From Bosea vaviloviae (GTDB lineage: Bacteria > Pseudomonadota > Alphaproteobacteria > Rhizobiales > Beijerinckiaceae): a stretch of DNA of 64,000 nucleotides. A program made the position numbers and the translations under genes. This document shows positions 33,056 through 41,313 of the stretch, in pieces. The stretch lies in contig NZ_CP017147.1 in assembly GCF_001741865.1 (NCBI RefSeq), forward strand, positions 5,881,001 to 5,945,000. Direction: 5' to 3'. The notes beneath the pieces are model-generated. The model was not told the origin of the DNA, made no database searches, and saw only the letters and a list, made by a program, of their open reading frames with translations. The number at the start of each line of letters is the position of its first letter. Position 1 is the stretch's first letter.

Positions 33056-34789
33056 ATGTCGTCCCATCCCCGCAAGACGCCCGACACCCTGCGCAGCAAG
33101 CGCTGGTTCGGCGCGAGCGACCTGCGCTCCTTCGGCCATCGCTCGCGGGCGCTGCAGATGGGCTTCGGCCATGACGAGTTCATGGGTAAGCCGGTCATCG
33201 GCATCCTCAACACCTGGTCCGAGATCAATCCCTGCCACACCCATTTGCGCGACCGCGCCGAAGCGGTGAAGCGCGCCGTCTGGGCGGCGGGCGGCTTTCC
33301 CGTCGAGATCCCGGTGATGTCGGTCTCGGAGCAGTACCAGAAGCCGACGACGATGCTCTACCGCAACTTCCTGGCGATGGAGACCGAAGAATCGATCCGC
33401 TCCCATCCGCTCGACGGCGTGGTGCTGCTGGGCGGCTGCGACAAATCCACCCCGGCCTTGATCATGGGCGCCTGCAGCGCCGGCCTGCCCTTCATCTTCG
33501 TTCCGGCAGGCCCGATGCTGCGCGGCAACTGGGCTGGCAAGGTGCTCGGCTCCGGCGCCGATGTCTGGAAATACTGGGCCGAGAAGGAAGCCGGCAACAT
33601 CACCGACGATCAATGGCGCGACATGGAGAGCGGCATCGCCCGCTCCTATGGCACCTGCATGGTGATGGGCACGGCCGCGACCATGATGAGCCATGCCGAG
33701 GTGCTCGGCCTGACGCTGCCCGGCGCCTCCGCCATCCCCGCCGCCGACGCGGCCCATCCGCGCATGGCCGCCGCCAGCGGCAAGCGCATCGTCGAGATGG
33801 TCTGGGAGGATCTGACGCCGGACCGGATTCTGACGCGGAAAAGCTTCGAGAACGCATTGACCGTGCATATGGCGGTCGCGGGCTCGACCAACGCCATCAT
33901 CCACCTCATCGCCATGGCCGGCCGCGCCGGCGTGCCGCTGACGCCGGATGATTTCGACGCCTTTTCACGGACGGTGCCGGTGATCGCAAACTTGCGCCCC
34001 TCCGGCGAGTTCCTGATGGAGGACTTCTTCTATGCCGGCGGGCTGCCGGCCCTGCTCAAGCAACTTGAGAGCAAGCTCCACACCGACGCGATGACGGTGA
34101 CCGGCAAGCCGATCTCGGAGACGATCGCGCTGGCCCAGATCTATGACGACAACGTCATCCGCCCGCTCGACCGCGCCGTCTCGACCGCCAACGGGCTCGC
34201 CGTGCTCAAGGGCAACCTCGCCCCCGATGGCTGCGTTATCAAGCCTTCCGCCGCCGAACCGCGCCTGCTCAAGCATTCAGGCCCGGCGCTGGTCTTCGAG
34301 GACTACGACGCGATGATGAAGGCGGTGAACGACGAGAGCCTCGACGTCACGGCCGACCACGTCATGGTGCTGAAGAATTGCGGCCCCGTCGGCGGTCCCG
34401 GCATGCCGGAATGGGGCATGATGCCGATCCCGCGCAAGCTCTTGAAGCAGGGCGTGCGCGACATGCTGCGCATCTCGGACGCCCGCATGTCCGGCACCAG
34501 CTATGGCGCCTGCGTGCTCCATGTCGCGCCCGAAGCCTACATCAAGGGACCGCTCGCGGCGGTCAGGACCGGCGACATCATCAGCGTCGATGTCGAGGCG
34601 CGCAGCATCAACGTCAATCTGAGCGACGCTGAGATCGCGTCGCGGCTCGCGAGCTGGTCGCCGCCGAACCGCGACTATCCGCGCGGCTACGGCAAGATGT
34701 CGGCGGCCCATATCCGCCAGGCCGACAAGGGCTGCGATTTCGACTATCTCGAAGGCACCGCGAAGATCCCCGAGCCGGAGATTCACTAG
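33056..34789 (+). CDS. IlvD/Edd family sugar-acid dehydratase (L-arabinonate dehydratase-like)
   Basis: A 577-residue Fe-S dehydratase that removes water from an aldonic acid to give a 2-keto-3-deoxy acid. Cysteines expected to hold the cluster are at 60 (EINPC), 128 (LGGCDKSTP) and 201 (SYGTCMVMGTAAT). GSTNAIIHLIAMAGRAGV and MLRISDARMSGTSYGA, with the active-site Ser region, are intact. Length, N-terminal RSKRWFGASDLRSFGHRSR and neighbours place it in the sugar-acid branch and not in branched-chain amino-acid synthesis. Exact substrate (L-arabinonate, D-xylonate or another) cannot be fixed. GGAA precedes ATG 33056. Confidence 0.88.
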   Translation: MSSHPRKTPDTLRSKRWFGASDLRSFGHRSRALQMGFGHDEFMGKPVIGILNTWSEINPCHTHLRDRAEAVKRAVWAAGGFPVEIPVMSVSEQYQKPTTMLYRNFLAMETEESIRSHPLDGVVLLGGCDKSTPALIMGACSAGLPFIFVPAGPMLRGNWAGKVLGSGADVWKYWAEKEAGNITDDQWRDMESGIARSYGTCMVMGTAATMMSHAEVLGLTLPGASAIPAADAAHPRMAAASGKRIVEMVWEDLTPDRILTRKSFENALTVHMAVAGSTNAIIHLIAMAGRAGVPLTPDDFDAFSRTVPVIANLRPSGEFLMEDFFYAGGLPALLKQLESKLHTDAMTVTGKPISETIALAQIYDDNVIRPLDRAVSTANGLAVLKGNLAPDGCVIKPSAAEPRLLKHSGPALVFEDYDAMMKAVNDESLDVTADHVMVLKNCGPVGGPGMPEWGMMPIPRKLLKQGVRDMLRISDARMSGTSYGACVLHVAPEAYIKGPLAAVRTGDIISVDVEARSINVNLSDAEIASRLASWSPPNRDYPRGYGKMSAAHIRQADKGCDFDYLEGTAKIPEPEIH

Positions 34790-34797
34790 CGCCAACC

Positions 34798-34882
34798 GTC
34801 ATTGCGAGCGCAGCGAAGCAATCCAGAGCCGCGTGCTCGATGCCCTCCTGGATTGCTTCGTCGCTTCGCTCCTCGCAATGAC
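34798..34882. repeat. Long imperfect palindromic repeat
   Basis: About 85 bp with arms beginning GTCATTGCGAGCGCAGCGAA and ending in a near-complement that finishes CTCCTCGCAATGAC. The inner arms GCAATCCAG and CTGGATTGC are perfect complements. It occupies the gap between two convergent genes, and could act as a terminator in either direction. Confidence 0.75.
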
Positions 34883-34916
34883 GGGAATGGACGGCGACAA
34901 GCGACACAAGTCCCGC

Positions 34917-35702
34917 TCAACCCCGCCCGAACAACCCGTGGAAGCGCCCGAGGAAGCTCTTGAGCCGGTCGTTCTGAGGATTGCCGAAGATCTCGGCCGG
35001 CGGCCCGGCCTGGGCGACCTTGCCCTGGTCGAGGAAGACGACATGGTGCGAGACATCGCGGACGAACATCATCTCATGGCTGACCAGCAGCATCGTCATC
35101 CCTGACTCGGCCAGGCCCTGCATCACGCTCAAGACCTCCGCGACGAGCTCGGGGTCAAGCGCCGAGGTCACCTCATCGAAGAGCAGCAGCCGCGGCTGCA
35201 TGGCGACCGCTCGCGCGATCGCGACGCGCTGCTGCTGGCCGCCGGAGAGCTGATAGGGGTAATGACCGCTGCGATCAGCCAGCCCGACGCGGCCGAGCCA
35301 ATGCTGGGCGATATCGCGCGCCTCGGCATCGCTCTTGCCCTGCACCTTGGTCAGTCCGAGCATGACGTTGGCGGCGGCCGTCAGATGCGGAAACAGGTTG
35401 AACTGCTGGAAGACCATGCCGAGCCGCGCACGCTGCGCCGAGACCTTCGTCTCGCTCAGGCGCTTCCGGCGCTCACCGGCCATGATGTAGCCGACCGGGT
35501 CGCCATCGAGCAGGATCTCGCCGCCATCATGCTCTTCCAGCAGGTTGATGCAGCGCAGGAAGGTCGTCTTGCCCGATCCCGAGGCGCCGATCAGCGAGAC
35601 CACCTGCCCCTGGCTGACGGTGAGATCGATGCCCTTCAGCACCTCGATCTGGCCGAAGGTCTTGCGCACGTCACGGGCTTGCAGAAGCGCTGGCTCGATC
35701 AT
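34917..35702 (-). CDS. Polar amino acid ABC transporter, ATP-binding protein
   Basis: A 261-residue ATPase of the HisP/GlnQ type. Walker A GASGSGKT is near 40-47, Q-loop FQQFNLFPHLTA, signature LSGGQQQRVAIARA, Walker B LLLFDEVTSALDPE and the switch His in LVSHEMMFVRDV. A short insertion around residues 65-90 (GYIMAGERRKRLSE) is common in the OcpA/HisP group. It ends a four-gene operon with two permeases and a binding protein, all minus strand. It is also the only polar amino-acid transporter ATPase in the window. Confidence 0.94.
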   Translation of the reverse strand: MIEPALLQARDVRKTFGQIEVLKGIDLTVSQGQVVSLIGASGSGKTTFLRCINLLEEHDGGEILLDGDPVGYIMAGERRKRLSETKVSAQRARLGMVFQQFNLFPHLTAAANVMLGLTKVQGKSDAEARDIAQHWLGRVGLADRSGHYPYQLSGGQQQRVAIARAVAMQPRLLLFDEVTSALDPELVAEVLSVMQGLAESGMTMLLVSHEMMFVRDVSHHVVFLDQGKVAQAGPPAEIFGNPQNDRLKSFLGRFHGLFGRG

Positions 35703-35714
35703 CTGAATCCGGCT

Positions 35715-36392
35715 CTAGTAGCGCAGATAGGAGAACCGCCGCTCCAGCGATGCGCCGAGCTGGGCGAGCGTGAAATTGACCGCGACATAAAGCGCCGCGG
35801 TCAGCAGGTAGAAATCGATGATCATGTAATTGCGCGCCATCGCCTGCTGGGCCGACAACAGCAGCTCGACCACGCCGATGATCGAGAGCAGCGTCGTGCC
35901 CTTCACGATCTCCAGCGCGGTGTTGACCCAGGGCGGCAGCATGCGGCGCATGGCCTGGGGCAGGATGACATAGGAGAGCCGCTTGCCGAAGGTCAGCCCG
36001 ATCGCCTTGGCCGCCTCCATCTGCCCGGCGGGCACGGACTGGACCGCGCCGCGGAAATTCTCGGCGACATGGGCCGTGGCGAAAGCGCCGAGCGCGATGA
36101 CGCCGGCCCGGAAGGCCGGCACGTTGATGCCAAACAGCGCCAGCCCGTAATAGGTGAAGAGGATCAGCACCAGCAGTGGGATGCCGCGCATCAGGTCGAC
36201 ATAGAGCCTGGCGACCAGCCGCAGCCACCACCAGCCATAAGCCAGCGCCACTCCCATCGCGAGCCCGCAGACCGTCGCCATGACGATGCTCAGGGCCGAA
36301 CTCAGCATCGTCACGCCGAGCCCCTGGAGCAGCGAGCCCCGCGCCTGCCAGACCTCGAACAGGAAGGTGCCGGGCGCCATCGAGAAATCCAT
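35715..36392 (-). CDS. Polar amino acid ABC transporter permease (second)
   Basis: A 225-residue HisMQ-type inner-membrane permease with about five helices, including the cytoplasmic EAA loop in QMEAAKAIGLTFGKRLSYVI. The conserved LRGIPLLVLI-like LMRGIPLLVLILFTYYGLAL is present. The start at 36392 (MDFSMAPG) follows the upstream permease stop by 7 nt and has GAGG 5 nt upstream. A longer frame to 36428 would overlap the neighbour. Pairs with the permease at 36400-37068. Confidence 0.92.
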   Translation of the reverse strand: MDFSMAPGTFLFEVWQARGSLLQGLGVTMLSSALSIVMATVCGLAMGVALAYGWWWLRLVARLYVDLMRGIPLLVLILFTYYGLALFGINVPAFRAGVIALGAFATAHVAENFRGAVQSVPAGQMEAAKAIGLTFGKRLSYVILPQAMRRMLPPWVNTALEIVKGTTLLSIIGVVELLLSAQQAMARNYMIIDFYLLTAALYVAVNFTLAQLGASLERRFSYLRY

Positions 36393-36399
36393 GGCGGCC

Positions 36400-37068
36400 T
36401 CAGCGGATCGATGCGTAGCGGCGCTCAAGCAGCCGCAGCATCATGGCGATCAGGTAAGCGCTGACCAGGTAAAGCGCGCTTGCGGTCAACCAGACCTCCA
36501 TGACCCGGAAGGTGTTGGCGTTGATCTGTCGCGCCGTGAAGGTCAGCTCCGGCACCGCGATCGCGGCCGCCAGCGACGTGTCCTTGAACAGCGAGATCAG
36601 GTTGTTGCCGATCGACGGCAAGGTGATGCGGAACATCACGGGCAAAATGACATAGGCCTGGCGCTGCCAGGGACGCAGGCCGATCGCCTTGGCCGCCTCG
36701 ACATATTGCTTGGGTATCGAGGCCAGGCCGGCGCGGAAGACCTCGCACATATAGGCGCCGGCATAGAGCGAGAGCGAGAGGACGAAGCTCTGCGTCTTGT
36801 CGAGAAAACTGACGTCGAACTCCGGCAGGCCGAAATAGAGGAAGAAGATCAACAGCAGCAGTGGCGTGCAGCGGATGAACTCGACATAGGCCCAGACCGG
36901 GGCGGAGAGCCAGGTCTTGCCCGAAACGCGCGCATAGGCGGCCAAGAGCCCAATCACGCTGCCGATCAGCAGCGACACGAGCGCAAGACCGAGCCCGAGC
37001 AGCAGGGCATCGGTCAATTTGTCGGCGTTGCGCGCAATGACGGACCAGTCGAAATGATAGTCGATCAT
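36400..37068 (-). CDS. Polar amino acid ABC transporter permease (first)
   Basis: A 222-residue HisMQ-type permease with about five helices, FIRCTPLLLLIFFLYFGLPE after the first helices, and the EAA loop in QYVEAAKAIGLRPWQRQAYV. The start is uncertain. ATG 37068 (MIDYHFDWSV) matches the usual family N-terminus, while an in-frame GTG 37092 is possible; neither has a good ribosome site. It follows the binding-protein gene by about 80 nt. Confidence 0.91.
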   Translation of the reverse strand: MIDYHFDWSVIARNADKLTDALLLGLGLALVSLLIGSVIGLLAAYARVSGKTWLSAPVWAYVEFIRCTPLLLLIFFLYFGLPEFDVSFLDKTQSFVLSLSLYAGAYMCEVFRAGLASIPKQYVEAAKAIGLRPWQRQAYVILPVMFRITLPSIGNNLISLFKDTSLAAAIAVPELTFTARQINANTFRVMEVWLTASALYLVSAYLIAMMLRLLERRYASIR

Positions 37069-37150
37069 GATGGCAGTGATTGTCCAAGCCACAGCGCGAC
37101 GCCGTGCCGGCCGGCGCGCATGCCGACCGGCCCCGGCAGGGCCAATGCCA

Positions 37151-38092
37151 TCAGGCGAACTCTTGCGGGAAGCCGACCTTCGGAATCTGCAGTTCGATGC
37201 CGAACCACTTCTTGTACGAGGCGGCGAAATAGTCGAAATCGACGCCGACCATCGCTTCCTTATAGGCCGTGTTGACCCAGTTCAGCCAGGTCGGGTCGCC
37301 GGGCTTGACCGCCGAGGCATAGGAGTTCGGCATCCAGCCGAAACCTGAATCGACGAAGCGGCCGGGCGCCTGCTGCATCAGCCAGCGCACGGCCGACTGA
37401 TCTTGCAGCGAGGCATCGATGCGCCGGGCATTCAGCGCCTGCATCGCCGAATCCGGGCTGTCGAAGGCGTCGACCTTGGCCTGCGGCAGAGCCTTGTGGA
37501 TCCATTCCTCCAGGAAGACGTTCTGCATGCCGCCGACCGTGACGGCGCTGCCGGCAGCCTTCAGCTCCTCATAGTTCTTGTATTTGCCGCCGCGCGCCAG
37601 CATCAGCAGGCCATTGCCCTCGCGGTAATAGGGAATGGTGAAATCGACCTGTTGCGCCCGTCCCGGCGTCACGGTCATCCATTGCACCACGATATCGACC
37701 TTGTCGGTGACGAGGCTCGGGATGCGCGCATCCGAGCCCTGGAGCACGAACTCGACCTTCTCGTAATCGTCGAACAGGCCCTTCGCCAGGAGCTTGGCCA
37801 GGTCGATATCCATGCCGACGAGCTTGCCGCTGGCATCCTGGAAGTGCCAGGGCGGGTTGGTGCTGCCCGTGCCCACGATGAGCTTGCCGCGCTCCTTGAT
37901 CGTGTAGAGCTTGCTCTTGGCGGCGGTCTGGGCCTGCGCGGCCGAGGGCGCGATCAGGCTGGCGGCCGCGGCGGTGCCGATCGCGGCGCCGGCGAGGCCG
38001 AGCCCGAACAGGCTGCGGCGTTCGACCAGCAAAGCCGAATCCTGCGGGGAAGCCAGATCCTGTGGGGAAGCAACGTCGTCCTGAACGCCCAT
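37151..38092 (-). CDS. Polar amino acid ABC transporter, periplasmic binding protein
   Basis: A 313-residue family-3 solute-binding protein. The start at 38092 (MGVQDDVASPQ) is set by GGAG 6 nt upstream. The N-terminus has a duplicated ASPQD segment, then ERRSLFGLGLAGAAIGTAAA, a twin-arginine-type signal cleaved after AQAQ. The mature part has the standard pattern KLYTIKERGKLIVGTGSTNP, GMDIDLAKLLAKGL and IPSLVTDKVDIVVQWMTVTP. Tat export is unusual for this family. First gene of the operon with two permeases and an ATPase. Confidence 0.9.
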   Translation of the reverse strand: MGVQDDVASPQDLASPQDSALLVERRSLFGLGLAGAAIGTAAAASLIAPSAAQAQTAAKSKLYTIKERGKLIVGTGSTNPPWHFQDASGKLVGMDIDLAKLLAKGLFDDYEKVEFVLQGSDARIPSLVTDKVDIVVQWMTVTPGRAQQVDFTIPYYREGNGLLMLARGGKYKNYEELKAAGSAVTVGGMQNVFLEEWIHKALPQAKVDAFDSPDSAMQALNARRIDASLQDQSAVRWLMQQAPGRFVDSGFGWMPNSYASAVKPGDPTWLNWVNTAYKEAMVGVDFDYFAASYKKWFGIELQIPKVGFPQEFA

Positions 38093-38547
38093 CTCGCTCT
38101 CCATTTCGCTCTGCACGCGCCGCCGCTTTCGACAGGCCGGCGTCATCGGCTTTCGCAAGAAGCGGGCCATCCCCTGGGCTTTCGCAAGGTCAGGCCCCGC
38201 CTGACGAGGCCTCGACCCGGAGCCATCGGCAGGGCATGCTGGCAGCAGATTCAGGCGGCTCGGTTCCGAGCCGCCTTGCGCTCGCAAGCGAGACCTCTCC
38301 TTTGCCCGAAACGCCACCCTCCTCCCCGCCTCGCCTGAGCTGCTGCGAGGCTTTCGGGCCTCCGACCAAATCCCGGATCGAGCAGGAGAGCTGGGTGCCG
38401 GCGATCTGCCTGTGCCGTCGCGCCAGGCGCTTCGCCGACATCCTCGCCATCGATACCGATGCGAAGGATCTCTGCCGCGACTGAACCATCCGGAACCAGA
38501 CGAGGCCGGATCAACCGGCCCGCTTCACCACAGGAGGAGAACGCTCG
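38093..38547. other. 455-bp divergent intergenic region with a stable hairpin
   Basis: It separates the amino-acid ABC operon from the second Bug gene. A hairpin with 11-bp arms AGGCGGCTCGG / CCGAGCCGCCT lies at 38253-38277. No CtrA, sigma-54 or clear sigma-70 motif is evident. Open frames on both strands lack ribosome sites and recognisable sequence. Confidence 0.5.
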
Positions 38548-39522
38548 ATGTTGAAACGCAGCTTCCTGGGCGGCACGCTCGCCGCCCTCGCTCTGGCCGG
38601 CATAGCGCCCGCCTTGTCCCAAGCCTATCCGACAAGGCCGATCACCCTGATCGTGCCCTATGCGCCCGGCGGCGCCACCGACATCATCGGCCGCGTCATC
38701 GCCGAGGAGGTCTCGCACATGATCGGCCAGCGCGTCGTGGTCGAGAACCGCGCCGGCGCGGCCGGCAGCGTCGGTGCGGCGGCCGTGGCCCGGGCCCAGC
38801 CCGATGGCTACACCCTGCTGATGGGCGCGCTCACCAGTCACTCCATCAATATGGGCCTGCAGGCCAAGCCCGGCTTCGACCTGAAGAAGGATTTCGCGCC
38901 GGTCACGCTCGCCGGCACGGTTGGCCTCGCGCTCGTCGTCCACCCCTCGGTGCAGGCCAAGACCATCCCCGAGCTGGTCGCACTGGCCAAGGCGAAGCCC
39001 GACGATTTCAACTACGCCTCCTCCGGCAATGGCTCGCCGCAGCATCTGGCGGGCGAGATGTTCAACGCGCGGGCCGGCACCAAGCTCGGCCATGTCGCCT
39101 ATCGCGGCTCGGGCCCGGCGATGACCGACATGATCGGCGGTCAGGTCAAGGTGATGTTCGATACGATCCCCTCCGTGCTCCAGCATGTGAATGCCGGCTC
39201 ACTGAAGGCGATCGCGACGACCGGCCGCGAGCCCTCACCCTTCATGCCGGATTATCCGACCGCGATCTCGCAGGGCCTGGCCGATTTCGAAATCGGCTCC
39301 TGGTTCGGCGTGCTGGCGCCGGCCGGCACGCCGCAGCCCGTCGTCGACAAGCTCAACGCTGAGATCGGCAAGGCGCTGAGGAGCCCGCGGGCGCTGGAGG
39401 CGATGAAGCTCCAGGGCGTCACGCCCAAGCCGGGCACGCCGGCCGAGGCGGCTGCGCTGATCGACAGCGAGATGACGAAATGGAACGCAGTGATCAAGGC
39501 GACCGGGCTCAAGCCGGAATGA
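38548..39522 (+). CDS. Bug/TctC family periplasmic binding protein (second)
   Basis: A 324-residue orphan tripartite-type binding protein. Signal sequence MLKRSFLGGTLAALALAGIA is cleaved after LSQA. Motifs include YPTRPITLIVPYAPGGATDI, VVVENRAGAAGSVGAAAVAR, YASSGNGSPQHLAGEMF and WFGVLAPAGTPQPVVDKL. AGGAGGAG is well placed before the ATG. It is followed after 7 nt by a dehydrogenase gene, so they form an operon. No permease partner lies in the window. Confidence 0.91.
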   Translation: MLKRSFLGGTLAALALAGIAPALSQAYPTRPITLIVPYAPGGATDIIGRVIAEEVSHMIGQRVVVENRAGAAGSVGAAAVARAQPDGYTLLMGALTSHSINMGLQAKPGFDLKKDFAPVTLAGTVGLALVVHPSVQAKTIPELVALAKAKPDDFNYASSGNGSPQHLAGEMFNARAGTKLGHVAYRGSGPAMTDMIGGQVKVMFDTIPSVLQHVNAGSLKAIATTGREPSPFMPDYPTAISQGLADFEIGSWFGVLAPAGTPQPVVDKLNAEIGKALRSPRALEAMKLQGVTPKPGTPAEAAALIDSEMTKWNAVIKATGLKPE

Positions 39523-39529
39523 GGGCGCG

Positions 39530-40447
39530 ATGACAGGAACCATCCAGCGTATCGCCATCGTCGGCGCCGGCATGATCGGCGCGAGCTGGGCGGCGCTTGC
39601 CGCCGCCCACGGCCTCGACGTTTCCGCCTATGATCCGGCGCCGGACGCCGAGGCAAAGTTTCGCGCCTATGTCGAACGCGCTCGCGCACAGCTCGCCGAG
39701 CTCGGCCTGATCGGTACCGGCAACATCGCCTTTTCCGCCAATCTCGCAGCGGCCTTGTCCGGTGCACAATTCGTGCAGGAGAACGGTCCCGAGAACGAGG
39801 CCGTGAAGCGCGAGCTGCTCGCCCGCATCGATGCCGGCAGCCCGCCGGATGCGATCATCGCCAGCTCGACTTCGGCGCTGGTCCGCAGTGCCATCGTTAC
39901 CGATTGTGCAAGCCCTGCCCGCATCATCGTCGCGCACCCGTTCAACCCGCCGCATCTGGTGCCGCTGGTCGAGATCGTCGGCGAAGACGAGGCTGTCGTC
40001 GAACGGGCTGCTGCCTTCTACCGCGGGCTTGGCCGCCGGCCGGTGATCCTGAACCGCGAAATGCCCGGCCATATCGCCAACCGGCTGGCCTCGGCGCTCT
40101 ACAGGGAGGCGGTGCATCTGGTCGAGCAGGGTGTCGCCAGCGTCTCCGAAATCGACGCGGCTTTGTGCAACGGCCCCGGTCTGCGCTGGGCTCTGATGGG
40201 GCCGCATATGACCTATCATCTCGGCGGCGGCGAAGGCGGCATCGCTGGCTACCTCGCCCATCTCGGCCCAAGCCAGGTCCGGCGCTGGCAAGCGCTGGGC
40301 AATCCGGGGCTGGGCGAGGAGGTCCAGCGCGCGATCATCGCCGGCGTCGCGGAGGAAGCCGCCGGCCGCTCGATCGCCGAACTGGAGATACGCCGCGACG
40401 AGGGCCTGCTCGCCTTGTTGAAGTCGCGCAAGCTCGTCAGCGAGTAG
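39530..40447 (+). CDS. 3-hydroxyacyl-CoA dehydrogenase family NAD-dependent enzyme
   Basis: A 305-residue two-domain dehydrogenase. The N-terminal Rossmann domain has IAIVGAGMIGASWAALAAAH at 8-27. Catalytic segments are QENGPENEAVKRELLARID, ASSTSALVRS and VAHPFNPPHLVPLVEIVG with the catalytic His. The C-terminal domain has RLASALYREAVHLVEQGVAS. Single-domain architecture of this size fits L-carnitine dehydrogenase or L-gulonate 3-dehydrogenase-type enzymes as well as hydroxyacyl-CoA dehydrogenases. A polar hydroxy-acid substrate is favoured by the Bug neighbour. Confidence 0.83.
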   Translation: MTGTIQRIAIVGAGMIGASWAALAAAHGLDVSAYDPAPDAEAKFRAYVERARAQLAELGLIGTGNIAFSANLAAALSGAQFVQENGPENEAVKRELLARIDAGSPPDAIIASSTSALVRSAIVTDCASPARIIVAHPFNPPHLVPLVEIVGEDEAVVERAAAFYRGLGRRPVILNREMPGHIANRLASALYREAVHLVEQGVASVSEIDAALCNGPGLRWALMGPHMTYHLGGGEGGIAGYLAHLGPSQVRRWQALGNPGLGEEVQRAIIAGVAEEAAGRSIAELEIRRDEGLLALLKSRKLVSE

Positions 40448-40450
40448 TTG

Positions 40451-40489
40451 CAGCAATTTCCGATTCAATCGGATCGAAAACGGCTCTAA
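40451..40489. repeat. Short copy of the 4516-type palindromic repeat
   Basis: AGCAATTTCCGATTCAATCGG followed by ATCGAAAACGGCTCTA. The core pairs CCGATT/AATCGG, and the sequence resembles 4519-4559. It sits between convergent genes and includes the end of the minus-strand gene. Confidence 0.6.
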
Positions 40490-41235
40490 CCAAAGACGTG
40501 CGGCCGCAATCCTGCGTGGAACCAGGTGATCATCGAGTAGATGTCGTAGACCGGCAATCCGGTCGCCGCCTGCACCGCCGCAGCATAGGGCGGCATATTG
40601 GTGCATTCCAGCACGATGGCGCCGACATCCGGGTTCTTCGCGATGAGGTCGAGCGCGGCTTCGACCACATCCTGCTCGGCGAGGTCGATGTCCATGTCGT
40701 CCTTCTCGGCCTTGATCAGGACGCGGAAGAACTCCTGGCCGTTCTCTGTGCCCGCAACCGGCACGTCGAGCGGCACGCCCGCGCCTTCGAGATGGGCCGG
40801 GCTCAGCGTTCCCGCCGAAACCGTGACCAGTCCGACGCGCTTACCCGGCGGCAGCGTCGCCTGAACCCAGGGCACCTGCATCAGCGACGAGGTCGCGACG
40901 GGAACGCCGACAGCAGCCGCGATCTCGCGCTGGAACAGCGAGAGGAAGCCGCAATTGGTCGTAATCGCCTCCGCGCCGAGGCGGACGAGATCCCGCGCCG
41001 CATCGATGAAATCCGGCAGCAGGCCGGCAGCGCCCTGCATCACCACCTTGTCGGGGCTCGCGCCGGACACCACGCGATACAACACTGGAAAAGGCCAGGT
41101 CGCGCCATTGCCCATATCGCCGAGGATGCGGGGAAAGCGCGCCTCCAGCATCAGGATGCCGAGCGGCGCGCCATAGATCGCCTTGCCGCCGCGCGCGATG
41201 CGGCCGGTGGCCGGCGAAGGGGCTCGTGACGTCAT
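40486..41235 (-). CDS. Aspartate/glutamate racemase-superfamily protein
   Basis: A 249-residue protein of the Asp/Glu/hydantoin racemase fold. The two expected catalytic cysteine regions are present: EAITTNCGFLSLFQREIA near 95 and AIVLECTNMPPYAAAVQAAT near 210. Substrate could be an amino acid, a hydantoin or a maleate-like diacid (isomerase or decarboxylase members exist). ATG 41235 is preferred over an in-frame TTG 41250 because GGAATG lies upstream. Convergent with the dehydrogenase gene. No partner hydantoinase is present. Confidence 0.78.
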   Translation of the reverse strand: MTSRAPSPATGRIARGGKAIYGAPLGILMLEARFPRILGDMGNGATWPFPVLYRVVSGASPDKVVMQGAAGLLPDFIDAARDLVRLGAEAITTNCGFLSLFQREIAAAVGVPVATSSLMQVPWVQATLPPGKRVGLVTVSAGTLSPAHLEGAGVPLDVPVAGTENGQEFFRVLIKAEKDDMDIDLAEQDVVEAALDLIAKNPDVGAIVLECTNMPPYAAAVQAATGLPVYDIYSMITWFHAGLRPHVFG

Positions 41236-41313
41236 CAGGACATTCCACAAAGGCTGGATAGGTTTCCGCTGAAGGCTCCGAACGGGCAGGACAGGCGCTG
41301 CCCGCTCCTGGCG

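Noticed and set aside
38093..38547. Open frames on both strands in the 455-bp gap between the amino-acid ABC operon and the second Bug gene
   Set aside because: No ribosome sites, no recognisable sequence, low-complexity composition.
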